This document shows, one piece after another, positions 24,419 through 33,536 of a stretch of DNA of 49,605 nt. Positions within the stretch are counted from its first letter, which is position 1, and every line of letters starts with the position of its first letter. The position numbers and the translations under genes are program-made. This stretch comes from Nocardioides glacieisoli (GTDB taxonomy: Bacteria; Actinomycetota; Actinomycetes; Propionibacteriales; Nocardioidaceae), in assembly GCF_004137245.1 (NCBI RefSeq), contig NZ_SDWS01000016.1, positions 1-49,605 on the forward strand, in the 5' to 3' direction. The notes under the pieces were generated by a model. It did not search any database. It worked only from the letters and a program-made list of their open reading frames with translations, and was not told where the DNA came from.

Positions 24419-25513
24419 CTACCGCAACGGGATCGTGTCCGTCGCCTCGAGCGGGTCCATCCCGCACAGCGCGAGGAGGTCGGCGATGATCGAGCGCACC
24501 TGGGCGAGGATCACCTCCGCCGACAGGTCGGCACTGTGCTCGACGTCGGCCGTGGCGCGCCCGAGCGCTATCAGGTCGTCGATGACGGCGGTGGCCATCC
24601 GGTCCGCGACGAGCTCGTCAGCCACCCGCTCGGCGAGGACCGCCAGGTCGCGCATGAGCGCGGCGTACGACGGCGGCACGGGCTCGCGGCGGTAGTTGGC
24701 CACGGCCACCCGGCGCACCACGACGCGGGTGTTGCGCAGCGCCACGTCGAGCGGCTCGACGAGGTCGGCGAGCTGGCGCTGGTGCTCACCGTGGCGGCGC
24801 CGGAAGGGCGACGAGCTCACGACCGACAGCCCCTCCTCGGAGGCGGCGCGCAGCTCGGCGATCAGCACGTCGGTCGAGCGGGCGTCGCGCAGCATCGCCA
24901 GCGCACGCTCGACGTCGCCGTCGCCCAGCCGGTCGGCGGCGCAGCGCAGCAGCTCGGCGATCTTGCGCACGACGACCGCCGCCTGGTCCCGCGGCCGGCG
25001 CAGCGGCGCGCGCGGGACGACGGTCGCCGCCACCAGCGCCACCGCGCCGCCGATCAGGGCGTCGGTCCACCGCAGGAACGCATCTCCCGGCGCGGGTGCG
25101 AGCGCGGCGACGACGATCCCCTGCACGGCCGCCTGGATGATCAGCAGCTGCCCGGCGTCGAGAAGCAGGGCGATCGACATGCCGGCGGCGACGATCAACG
25201 CGATCTGGAGACCGCCCGACCCGATGAGGTGGGTCGTGACGTCGCCGAGCAGCACCCCGAGAGCGACCCCGACGGTGACCTCGGCGACGCGTCGCTGCCG
25301 CTGGCCGTAGGACATGCCGAGCGAGACCACGGCCGCGATCGGCGCGAAGAAGGGCAGCGTGTGGTCGAAGACGTCGGCCGCCAGCCACCACGCCACCCCC
25401 GCCGCGATCGCGCACTGGCCGATCACCCAGCCCTTGGCCCGCAGTCGCGCGACACGGGCGCGCAGCGACGTACGGCTGCGCTCCGCCATCAGGTCGGCGT
25501 CGGGCAGGCGCAC
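24419..25513 (-). CDS. FUSC-family membrane protein
   Basis: A 364-residue protein with about six transmembrane helices in the N-terminal 165 residues (GQCAIAAGVAWWLAADVF, PIAAVVSLGMSYGQRQ and following), then a cytosolic helical region. The layout matches FUSC/aromatic acid exporter-like (ArAE) proteins. PVVG-type substrate-binding residues are not obvious, so the transported compound is unknown. GTG at 25513 and ATG at 25489 are both possible starts. It lies at the end of a minus-strand series starting with the acyl-CoA synthetase; the gap to the zinc-ribbon gene is 13 bp. Confidence 0.8.
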   Translation of the reverse strand: MRLPDADLMAERSRTSLRARVARLRAKGWVIGQCAIAAGVAWWLAADVFDHTLPFFAPIAAVVSLGMSYGQRQRRVAEVTVGVALGVLLGDVTTHLIGSGGLQIALIVAAGMSIALLLDAGQLLIIQAAVQGIVVAALAPAPGDAFLRWTDALIGGAVALVAATVVPRAPLRRPRDQAAVVVRKIAELLRCAADRLGDGDVERALAMLRDARSTDVLIAELRAASEEGLSVVSSSPFRRRHGEHQRQLADLVEPLDVALRNTRVVVRRVAVANYRREPVPPSYAALMRDLAVLAERVADELVADRMATAVIDDLIALGRATADVEHSADLSAEVILAQVRSIIADLLALCGMDPLEATDTIPLR

Positions 25514-25526
25514 GACCAGGGGCCCC

Positions 25527-26267
25527 TCAGAGTCCGGACTCGTCGGTGCGCACCAGGATGCGCTGGCACTCCTCGCACCGGATGACCTCGTCGGCCGGGG
25601 CCGAGCGGATGCGGGACAGCTCGGAGGCGTCGAGGGACATGTTGCAGCCGCCGCACTGGCGCGCGCGCAGCAGCGCGGCGCCGACGCCCTTCTGCTCGCG
25701 GAGCCGCTCGTAGAGCGCCATCAGGTCGTCGGGCATGCCGTCGGTCGCCGGGCCGCGGGCGGCCTGGACCTCGGTCAGCGACGCGTCGATCGCGGCCTGC
25801 TTCTCGTCGCGCTGGGCGACCAGCTCGGCGAGCCGCGCGTCGATGTCCTCGGCCCGGATGCCGAGGCCGTCGAGCACCTGCTGGGCCTCCTCGAGCGCCT
25901 CCATCACCTCGAGCTCGGAGTCCTCGAGCGAGGCGATCCGCCGCTCGAGCGAGACCAGCTCGTGCTGCATCCGCTCGAGGTCCTTGGGGTTGGTGATCTG
26001 ACCGGTGTCCATCCGGTTGCGGTCACGCTCACGCCGGGTCTTGACCTGCTCGACCTCCCGGTCGGCCTTGGTCTGCTCGACCGTGAGGTCGTCGACGACG
26101 ATGCGGGCGTCGCGCACCTGGTCGGTCAGCGCGGTCCGCTCGGCGGTCAGCGAGGCGATCTCGGCCAGCTCCGGCAGGTGCGCGCGCTGGTGCCGCAGCT
26201 GACCGGCGCGCGAGTCGAGGTCGGCGACCTCGAGGAGCTTGACCTGGTGGGTGGGATCGGCCTTCAA
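25527..26267 (-). CDS. Coiled-coil zinc-ribbon protein (CT398/zf-RING_7 type)
   Basis: A 246-residue protein: a long coiled-coil body (about 10-185), then a C4 zinc ribbon with CGGCNMSLD and CEECQRIL. This is the family often found next to Nif3-like and RNase HI genes in actinobacteria; a nucleic-acid-binding or RNA/flagellar-related scaffold role is proposed but unproven. The start is a TTG (26267) with AGGAGAG five bases upstream. The gap to the Nif3 gene is 39 bp, so the two are probably one transcript. Confidence 0.88.
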   Translation of the reverse strand: MKADPTHQVKLLEVADLDSRAGQLRHQRAHLPELAEIASLTAERTALTDQVRDARIVVDDLTVEQTKADREVEQVKTRRERDRNRMDTGQITNPKDLERMQHELVSLERRIASLEDSELEVMEALEEAQQVLDGLGIRAEDIDARLAELVAQRDEKQAAIDASLTEVQAARGPATDGMPDDLMALYERLREQKGVGAALLRARQCGGCNMSLDASELSRIRSAPADEVIRCEECQRILVRTDESGL

Positions 26268-26306
26268 CGGCTCTCCTGTTGCTGACTTCTGGGGGTTTCA
26301 GGGGGT

Positions 26307-27107
26307 TCAGTGACGGAACGTCCACGGGTCGGTGCACAGCGTGCTGACCCGGGTCTCGACCCTATCGCCCAACGCTTCGCGCAGCCGACCCTCCACCACC
26401 GGGAGCCACGTCCACTCCGCCGCCCAGTGCGCCACGTCCACCAGCGCCGCTCCCCCGTGCTCGAGGAACTCCCCGGCCCGGTGGTGCCGCAGGTCGCTCG
26501 TGACGAAGACGTCGACGTCCTCGCCGACCAGGCCGTCGAGCAGGAAGTCGCCCGCCCCGCCGCACACCGCGACCCGCCGCACCGGCCGGTCGGACTCCCC
26601 CGCGACGCGTATGCCGTGCGCGGTCGTCGGCAGTGCGTCCGCGACGACCGCGGCAAAGGCGCCGAGCGTCGTCTCGTCGACCGTGCCGACCCTGCCCTGA
26701 CCCGTCGGGGACCCGGGCGACGACGGGAGGATCGGTGCTAGGTCGCGCAGGCCGAGGGCGTACGCCAACGACTCCGAGACGCCGGACACCGCCTGGTCGG
26801 CGTTGGTGTGGGCGGTCAGCAGCGCGCAGCCGCCGGAGGTCAGCGTGTGCAGCGTGCGCCCCTTCGGCGTCGTCGCCGCGACCGAGCTCACCGGGGTGAG
26901 GTAGAGCGGGTGGTGCACGACGAGCAGGTCGGCACCCCACTCGACGGCCTCCCGGGCGACCTCGAGGGTCGGGTCGACGGCGAACATGACCTTGCCGACC
27001 TCGGCGTCCGGCTCACCCGCCACCAGCCCGACGGCGTCGAAGTCCATCGCGGTCTGCGGCGGGTACCACTCGTGCAGGAGCGAGACGACGTCGTCGAGGG
27101 AAGGCAT
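26307..27107 (-). CDS. Nif3-like dinuclear metal centre protein
   Basis: A 266-residue Nif3/DUF34 protein. ADLLVVHHPLYL (about 59-70, with the paired His ligands) and TNAD (101-104) are the metal-binding motifs, and VFVTSDLRHHRAGEFLEHGG with VDVAHWAAEW near the end completes the set. These proteins form hexamers with two metal ions per subunit; some are GTP cyclohydrolase I type 2-like, but the true function is disputed. The gene follows the acyl-CoA synthetase by 9 bp and precedes the zinc-ribbon gene. Confidence 0.9.
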   Translation of the reverse strand: MPSLDDVVSLLHEWYPPQTAMDFDAVGLVAGEPDAEVGKVMFAVDPTLEVAREAVEWGADLLVVHHPLYLTPVSSVAATTPKGRTLHTLTSGGCALLTAHTNADQAVSGVSESLAYALGLRDLAPILPSSPGSPTGQGRVGTVDETTLGAFAAVVADALPTTAHGIRVAGESDRPVRRVAVCGGAGDFLLDGLVGEDVDVFVTSDLRHHRAGEFLEHGGAALVDVAHWAAEWTWLPVVEGRLREALGDRVETRVSTLCTDPWTFRH

Positions 27108-27116
27108 GCGGGGAGG

Positions 27117-28658
<1,542 letters not shown>

Positions 28659-28724
28659 GCGAGCCACTCTGGCACGCAGAGGGTTGGTCGAACGATGGTG
28701 CGAACGGACTTTCCCGAGCCCCGG

Positions 28725-28753
28725 ATGAGAAAGCTCTCATGCTCCTCTCACGC
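28725..28753 (+). promoter_or_regulatory. Shared operator, copy 1 (ATGAGA-N4-TCTCAT)
   Basis: The palindrome ATGAGA-AAGC-TCTCAT (28725-28740) is followed after 5 bp by TCTCACGC. It lies about 35-60 bp upstream of the Asp-rich membrane protein gene. The same palindrome with the same 5-bp spacing to CCTCACGC lies before the second Asp-rich gene (32758-32786). The 11-bp direct spacing suits an OmpR-type response regulator dimer. Confidence 0.6.
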
Positions 28754-28785
28754 CTGCTCCACGAAGCACGCGCACGCTGAGCGGC

Positions 28786-29289
28786 ATGACTCCGCTGTGG
28801 AAGGCCTTGCTGGCCGTGGCGCTGGTGATCCCGCTCGCCGCCTACGTCGCCGGCTCCCTGGTCGGCTCCGGCGCGGGGTCGCCCGACCCCGGCCGGCAGA
28901 CCCCGGTGATCCTGCGCGACGCGCCGGCGGGCGAGGAGGACACCACCCGTGAGAAGAAGCGGGGCGAAGGCAACGGCAGCGGCCGAACCGGTCAGGCCGA
29001 GCCGCGGACCACCCAGAGCCCCGAGGCATCGACCCCGACACCCGTCCCGACGACCCCGCCCACGACCACCCCGCGCGACGACGACGACGACGATGACGAC
29101 GGCGGGACCCGCGGCGGCAGTGGAGGCGGTAGTGGAGGCGGAGGAGGCGGCGGCGGTGACCGGGACGACGATGCGATCGTCGTGACACCGCAGCCCACCC
29201 CCATCGGGGAGGATGACGACGACGAGGACGACGACGAGACCGACGACGGGGACGACGATGGCGACGAGACCGACGACGGGGACGACTGA
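28786..29289 (+). CDS. Asp-rich membrane-anchored protein
   Basis: 167 residues. One N-terminal hydrophobic segment (about 7-27) acts as a signal anchor. The remainder is low in complexity: charged, then Thr/Pro-rich, a run of eight Asp, a Gly/Ser-rich hinge and an acidic tail of Asp, Glu and Thr. Such tails can bind Ca2+ or other cations outside the membrane, but no EF-hand is present. It is the first gene of an operon with the histidine kinase and response regulator, whose reading frames overlap. The role may be as a sensor partner or target of the system (inference). Confidence 0.7.
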   Translation: MTPLWKALLAVALVIPLAAYVAGSLVGSGAGSPDPGRQTPVILRDAPAGEEDTTREKKRGEGNGSGRTGQAEPRTTQSPEASTPTPVPTTPPTTTPRDDDDDDDDGGTRGGSGGGSGGGGGGGGDRDDDAIVVTPQPTPIGEDDDDEDDDETDDGDDDGDETDDGDD

Positions 29290-30718
29290 CGGTGCTCGTC
29301 GTCGCCTCGCCCAGGTCTCGGTCCGGACCCGCATCACGGTCGTCATCGCCCTGCTCACCACCGCGGCGATGACCGGGGCCGGACTGCTGGTCTACGCCCT
29401 GGAGTCCTCCCGCATCCAGCGCGCCGTCGAGTCCCAGATCACCCAGGAGATCGCGGAATTCCGCAACCTGAGGCGCGACCCGCGGGACGGCCGGGAGTTC
29501 GACGACGTACGACGGATCCTGAAGGTGTTCCTGACCCGCAACGTGCCCGACGACGACGAGATGCTCGTGGGGTACGTCCAGGGGGAACGCACCATCCGCA
29601 CCCTGAACCGCTACGGCCAGGAGTTCCTCGACGAGCCGGCCTACCTCCGCGTCCTCGACGAGCGCGCCGACGACGGCGGCACGAGCATCCTCGACTCCGC
29701 GACCTTCGGGGAGGTCTGGGTGACGCTGGTGCCCGTGCGCAACGGGCAGGGCCAGGGGTCCCTGGTCATCGTCAACTTCCTCGCCGACGAGCACGACGAG
29801 CTCAACCGGACGATGGGGACCTACACCCTCATCGCGTTGCTGTCGCTCGGCCTGATCACGACGATCGCTGCGTTCCAGTCCGGTCGCCTCCTGGCGCCGC
29901 TGCGCACGCTGGAGGAGACCGCGCGGGAGATCACGACCACCGATCTCTCGCAACGCATCCCCGAGCGCGGCAACGACGACATCAGCGCCCTCACCCGCAC
30001 CATCAACGGGATGCTCGAGCGGCTCGACAGCGGCTTCGCCGCGCAACGCCAGTTCCTCGACGACGCCGGCCACGAGCTGCGCACCCCGCTCACGGTTGTC
30101 CGCGGCCACCTCGAGCTGCTCGACCAGGACGACCCCGCCGAGCGGGCAGAGACCCAGGAGCTGCTGCTCGAGGAGGTCGACCGGATGACTCGTCTGGTCG
30201 GCGACCTGATGCTGCTCGCGAAGAGCAGGCGGCCGGACTTCCTGGTTCCCGCCGAGGTCGACCTGGAGACCCTGACCCAGACCGTGCTCGCCAAGGCCCG
30301 CGGTCTGGGCGACCGGGACTGGACCCTCGACGGGATCGCCACGGGCACGGCCTCGCTCGACGAGCAGCGCATCACACAGGCCCTGCTCCAGCTCGCCGAC
30401 AACGCCGTCAAGCACACCGACCCCGGTGCCGAGATCGCCATCGGGTCCGCCCGGACCGCCAACGACGTACGCCTCTGGGTGCGCGACACCGGCGACGGCA
30501 TCGACCCGGCCGATCGCGAGACGGTGCTGCAGCGCTTCGGTCGCAGCCGCGTGCGCCCCGGGGACGAGGGCTTCGGCCTCGGTCTCTCGATCGTCCACGC
30601 CATCCTCGACGCCCACGGCGGGACGGTCGCGATCCACGACGCCCAGCCCCGCGGCGCCCGCGTCGAGCTCACCATCCCCACTCACCCCTTCAAGGAGACC
30701 TCGTGGCCCAGATCCTGA
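29258..30718 (+). CDS. Sensor histidine kinase
   Basis: A 486-residue membrane kinase. The first helix is ITVVIALLTTAAMTGAGLLV, then an extracytoplasmic domain of about 140 residues, a second helix (YTLIALLSLGLITTI), a HAMP domain, HisKA with the phosphorylated His in FLDDAGHELRTPLTVV, and HATPase_c boxes N (LADNAVKHT), G1 (DTGDGIDP) and G2 (GFGLGLS). ATG 29258 is the best start available: it overlaps the upstream gene by 32 bp, and no later ATG/GTG/TTG precedes the first helix; ATG 29213 is possible. The stop overlaps the response regulator start by 16 bp. Confidence 0.93.
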   Translation: MATRPTTGTTDGARRRLAQVSVRTRITVVIALLTTAAMTGAGLLVYALESSRIQRAVESQITQEIAEFRNLRRDPRDGREFDDVRRILKVFLTRNVPDDDEMLVGYVQGERTIRTLNRYGQEFLDEPAYLRVLDERADDGGTSILDSATFGEVWVTLVPVRNGQGQGSLVIVNFLADEHDELNRTMGTYTLIALLSLGLITTIAAFQSGRLLAPLRTLEETAREITTTDLSQRIPERGNDDISALTRTINGMLERLDSGFAAQRQFLDDAGHELRTPLTVVRGHLELLDQDDPAERAETQELLLEEVDRMTRLVGDLMLLAKSRRPDFLVPAEVDLETLTQTVLAKARGLGDRDWTLDGIATGTASLDEQRITQALLQLADNAVKHTDPGAEIAIGSARTANDVRLWVRDTGDGIDPADRETVLQRFGRSRVRPGDEGFGLGLSIVHAILDAHGGTVAIHDAQPRGARVELTIPTHPFKETSWPRS

Positions 30719-31374
30719 TCGTCGAGGACGAGCAGCGCATCGCTGCCTTCATCGCCAAGGGCCTGCGCGCCGAGGGGCACCAGCCGACGACGGTCCACGA
30801 CGGCCCCGGCGGCCTGGACGAAGCCCTGTCCGGTCGCTTCGACCTGATGGTGCTCGACATCGGCCTGCCCGGCATGGACGGCTTCGAGGTCCTCGACCAG
30901 CTCCGCTCCCAGGGCAGCCGGATGCCGGTGATCATCCTGACGGCGCGAGACTCGGTCACCGACACCGTGGCAGCGCTCGACAGCGGCGCGGACGACTACA
31001 TGGCCAAGCCCTTCCGGTTCGCCGAGCTGATGGCGCGCATCCGGCTCCGGTTGCGGAGCCTCGTCCCGGCCGACGCCCCTGCCTCCGGCGACGTGCTGGT
31101 CGTCGGGTCGCTGCGCCTGGACCGCCGGACGCGCCACATCAGCGGCCCGAGCGGGGACGTCGAGCTCTCGGCCCGCGAGTTCGCCCTGGCCGAGATCTTC
31201 CTGCTCAACCCCGGCCAGGTGCTGACCAGGGAGCAGCTGCTCGACCTGGTCTGGGGCTACGACTTCGATCCGGGCTCCAACGTCGTCGACGTCTACGTCG
31301 GCTACCTCCGTCGCAAGCTCGGCGGGACGGCCATCTCGACCGTCCGCGGCGTCGGCTACCGGCTCAACCCCTGA
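30703..31374 (+). CDS. OmpR-family response regulator
   Basis: A 223-residue protein. The receiver domain has the acidic pair (VEDEQ), the phosphorylated Asp in LMVLDIGLPGMDG (about 52), Thr in ILTARD and Lys in YMAKPFRF. The DNA-binding winged helix runs from about 130 to the end (LSAREFALAEIFLLNPGQVL and RRKLGGTAISTVRGVGYRLN). GTG 30703 has AAGGAGA close upstream. It pairs with the adjoining kinase and probably binds the two ATGAGA-N4-TCTCAT sites flanking the module. Confidence 0.95.
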   Translation: MAQILIVEDEQRIAAFIAKGLRAEGHQPTTVHDGPGGLDEALSGRFDLMVLDIGLPGMDGFEVLDQLRSQGSRMPVIILTARDSVTDTVAALDSGADDYMAKPFRFAELMARIRLRLRSLVPADAPASGDVLVVGSLRLDRRTRHISGPSGDVELSAREFALAEIFLLNPGQVLTREQLLDLVWGYDFDPGSNVVDVYVGYLRRKLGGTAISTVRGVGYRLNP

Positions 31375-31396
31375 TCGGCGTCAGCCGCGGATCTTG

Positions 31397-32287
31397 CTAG
31401 CCCCGGATCTTGAAGCCGGCGAGCGACCCGCGCGGCATGCCGGCGAGCACGGGCTCGAGCGCCTCGGCGACCTCGTGCGGCAGCGGCCGCCGGTCCGGGT
31501 CGCGCTGGAGGCAGGCGTGGATCACGTCGACGACCGCCGCAGGCACGCCGTCGGGCAGCGGGGCGGGATCCACCGCGAGCTGCGGGAAGCGGAGTCGTAC
31601 GTCGTCCGCGTCGCGGTCGCCGTGCTCGAACGGGCGGTGCCCGGCGACGGCGTGGAAGAGCGTCGCGCCGAGGCCCCACACGTCGGAGGCGAAGGACGGC
31701 ACCTGCTCCCCCGGGCCGGTGGGATCGCACTGCTCGGGCGCCATGTAGGCGTCGGTGCCGATCGGGTAGCGCAGCCGTCGGGCGTCCTCCTCGAGCCGGG
31801 CGACCGAGAGGTCGATCAGCCGCGCCGGGGCGCCCATGATGACGTTGCTGGGCTTGATGTCGAGGTGCGTCCAGCCGATGTGGCGCAGGTAGTGCAGGGC
31901 GGACGCGACGTCGATCGCGAGCGGCAGGTACTGCTGCTCCTGCAGCCGGCCGTAGCGACGGATCAGGCTGGAGAGACGCGGTCCGTCGATGTGCTCCAGC
32001 ACGACGTGCGGACGGTCGCCGTCCTGCCCGTCGCGCAGACCGCGGACCACGACGGGGTGGTTGACGGTCGCGAGGGCGAGCACCTCCCGGCGCAGTCCGC
32101 GCCGGGAGGACTCGTCCTCGAGCTGCGAGGGACGGAGCACCTTGACGACGACGGGTGACCACGTCACCTCGTCGAAGCAGAGCCAGGCCTCGTAGGCGGC
32201 GCCGCCGCCGAGGCGCTTCATGGCGCTCAACCCGGGGGCGAGCTCCTCGCCCTCGGCGAGGTGCCAGCCGTCGTCTCGCGTGCTCAT
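31397..32287 (-). CDS. Ser/Thr protein kinase, no transmembrane domain
   Basis: A 296-residue eukaryotic-like kinase. The glycine loop region is RLGGGAAYEAW (25-35), the ATP-binding Lys is in VVVKVL (about 49), and the catalytic loop HLDIKPSNVIM (141-151) is complete with Asp143 and Asn148. The DFG motif is replaced by DLS (159-161) and the activation segment ends with GTDAYMAPEQ. It keeps the metal-binding Asp, so it may be active. It has no membrane anchor or PASTA repeats. It lies 12 bp after the Asp-rich secreted protein gene on the same strand and so is probably controlled from the same operator. Confidence 0.88.
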   Translation of the reverse strand: MSTRDDGWHLAEGEELAPGLSAMKRLGGGAAYEAWLCFDEVTWSPVVVKVLRPSQLEDESSRRGLRREVLALATVNHPVVVRGLRDGQDGDRPHVVLEHIDGPRLSSLIRRYGRLQEQQYLPLAIDVASALHYLRHIGWTHLDIKPSNVIMGAPARLIDLSVARLEEDARRLRYPIGTDAYMAPEQCDPTGPGEQVPSFASDVWGLGATLFHAVAGHRPFEHGDRDADDVRLRFPQLAVDPAPLPDGVPAAVVDVIHACLQRDPDRRPLPHEVAEALEPVLAGMPRGSLAGFKIRG

Positions 32288-32299
32288 CTCGTGCTCCTG

Positions 32300-32692
32300 T
32301 CAGCCGCGGGTGTCGTTGCGGCTGCGGTCGTTGGTCTGGTTCGCCGACTTGTCGCGCGTGCGGTCGCCGCCGTCGCGGGTCCAGTCGCGGGTCTTGTCGC
32401 CCCGGCTGTTGTCGCGATCCCGGCTCACGCCCGTCACGGCACTGTTGGTGTTGTCGTTGGTGTCGCGGCTCTGGTTGCTGTACGACGGGCTGTTCGTGGT
32501 GTCGTCATCGTCGTCATCGTTGGTGTCGTCGTCGTCGTCGTCCGCGACCAGGACGAGCGACGGGGCGTCGTCCTCGCGCTTGGCGGCCTCGTCGGCGGAC
32601 GAGGCGACCACGGGGGCCGACATCCCGACCAGGCCGATGACGGCCATCCCGGCGATGCTCAGCAGTGCAGTGGGAAGAAGCTTCCTCATCAT
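32300..32692 (-). CDS. Asp-rich secreted protein
   Basis: 130 residues with a signal peptide (MMRKLLPTALLSIAGMAVIG..., cleavage near VVAS-S at 31-32). The mature part has two Asp runs (six each, around residues 51-68), then an Asn/Arg/Asp-rich low-complexity tail. It resembles the Asp-rich protein at the other end of the module in composition, not in domain. Two ATGs (32692 and 32689) are usable; GAGAGGAACC lies just upstream. It is the first gene of a transcript with the Ser/Thr kinase, and its promoter holds the second copy of the shared operator. Confidence 0.75.
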   Translation of the reverse strand: MMRKLLPTALLSIAGMAVIGLVGMSAPVVASSADEAAKREDDAPSLVLVADDDDDDTNDDDDDDTTNSPSYSNQSRDTNDNTNSAVTGVSRDRDNSRGDKTRDWTRDGGDRTRDKSANQTNDRSRNDTRG

Positions 32693-32757
32693 GGTTCCTC
32701 TCGTCAGGGGCCGTGGCGGCCCGGTGAGAAGAAGAGTGCTGCGCCGGCGTGAGCCAC

Positions 32758-32786
32758 GCGTGAGGCGTCGATGAGAGGGCTCTCAT
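32758..32786 (-). promoter_or_regulatory. Shared operator, copy 2 (ATGAGA-N4-TCTCAT)
   Basis: On the minus strand: ATGAGA-GCCC-TCTCAT, then 5 bp, then CCTCACGC. Matches copy 1 (28725-28753) in sequence and spacing. It lies 66-95 bp upstream of the Asp-rich secreted protein/kinase genes. Confidence 0.6.
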
Positions 32787-32796
32787 GCACGAGGAC

Positions 32797-32871
32797 TGGT
32801 GCGTCGGGACGGTTTCGAACCGCCGACCGCTCGGGTGTAAACCGAGTGCTCTACCGCTGAGCTACCGACGC
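32797..32871 (-). tRNA. tRNA-Val(TAC), with encoded CCA
   Basis: Reading the minus strand, a full cloverleaf is visible: acceptor GCGTCGG paired with CCGACGC, D-arm GCTC...GAGC, an anticodon arm CTCGG-loop-CCGAG with anticodon TAC, T-arm GGTTCGAA-type loop, discriminator A and encoded CCA. The gene is complete, with no sign of an integrated element at its 3' end. Confidence 0.95.
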
Positions 32872-32942
32872 GGGAACGGCACAGACTACGGGAGCCCGGC
32901 TCGGGCACGGAAACCGCACGCGCCCTGCGAAGAAATGAGTCG

Positions 32943-32974
32943 AGCCGCTGGCGTCTCGGGTCACCAGCGGCTCA
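32943..32974. terminator. Hairpin with A-rich flank
   Basis: GAGCCGCTGG pairs with CCAGCGGCTC around a 12-nt loop. Read on the plus strand it is followed by AACAAGAAGAAG; read on the minus strand, the stem lies upstream of the tRNA and just past the peroxiredoxin stop, so it probably ends that transcript. Confidence 0.6.
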
Positions 32975-33062
32975 ACAAGAAGAAGATTACACCAGTGCCC
33001 AAACCCGGCATCCGAAACGTGAAATCCCCTCGGATCGGTCTAGACCAGCAACCCGTTCACGC

Positions 33063-33536
33063 TCACGCAACGGCCGCGTGGAGCTCGCGCAGGTGCTCGT
33101 CGAGGTCGCGCCCGTCGGGGTTCGCGTTGTGCACCGACCAGGTCAGCCGGCCGTCCCGGTCCACGACGTACGACGACCGCCGCGGGGCACCCTTCACCTG
33201 GTCGAACACCTCGTAGGCCGAGGCGACCGCGCCGTGCGGCCAGAAGTCGGAGAGCAGCGGGAAGTTGAGCCCCTCCGCCTCCGCGAAGGACCGCAGCGCG
33301 TAGACCGGGTCGCAGGACAGCGCGAGCACCTCGGTGTCGAAGGTGAGGAACTCGTCGAGCCGGTCGCGCACCCCCGACAGCTCGCCGGTGCACACGCCGG
33401 TGAAGGCGAAGGGGTAGAACATCAGCGCGACGGCCTTGCGGCCGCGGAAGTCACTGAGCCGGACGTCCTGCCCGAACTGGTCGCGCAGCGTGAAGTCGGG
33501 GGCCTCGTCACCGATGCACAGCCCCTCGCGCCTCAC
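33063..33536 (-). CDS. Peroxiredoxin (AhpE/Bcp-like)
   Basis: A 157-residue thioredoxin-fold peroxidase. GDEAPDFTLRDQFGQDVRLS (about 8-27) and YPFAFTGVCTGEL (43-55) with the peroxidatic Cys51 and the preceding Thr are conserved. A second Cys further on (ALSCDP) could resolve it. It reduces H2O2 or organic peroxides. GTG 33536 overlaps the stop of the acyl-CoA synthetase by 4 bp (GTGA), so it is the last gene of a coupled series with DUF3052 and the synthetase. Confidence 0.9.
   Translation of the reverse strand: MRREGLCIGDEAPDFTLRDQFGQDVRLSDFRGRKAVALMFYPFAFTGVCTGELSGVRDRLDEFLTFDTEVLALSCDPVYALRSFAEAEGLNFPLLSDFWPHGAVASAYEVFDQVKGAPRRSSYVVDRDGRLTWSVHNANPDGRDLDEHLRELHAAVA

Noticed and set aside
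29213..29257. Longer histidine kinase start
   Set aside because: The added residues are translated from the Asp codon tract of the upstream gene in another frame, giving Thr/Arg repeats; the later ATG is a better start, though not certain.
32797..32871. tRNA-Val as attachment site of the integrase element
   Set aside because: It lies 20 kb away from the integrase, is complete, and shows no repeat near the element.
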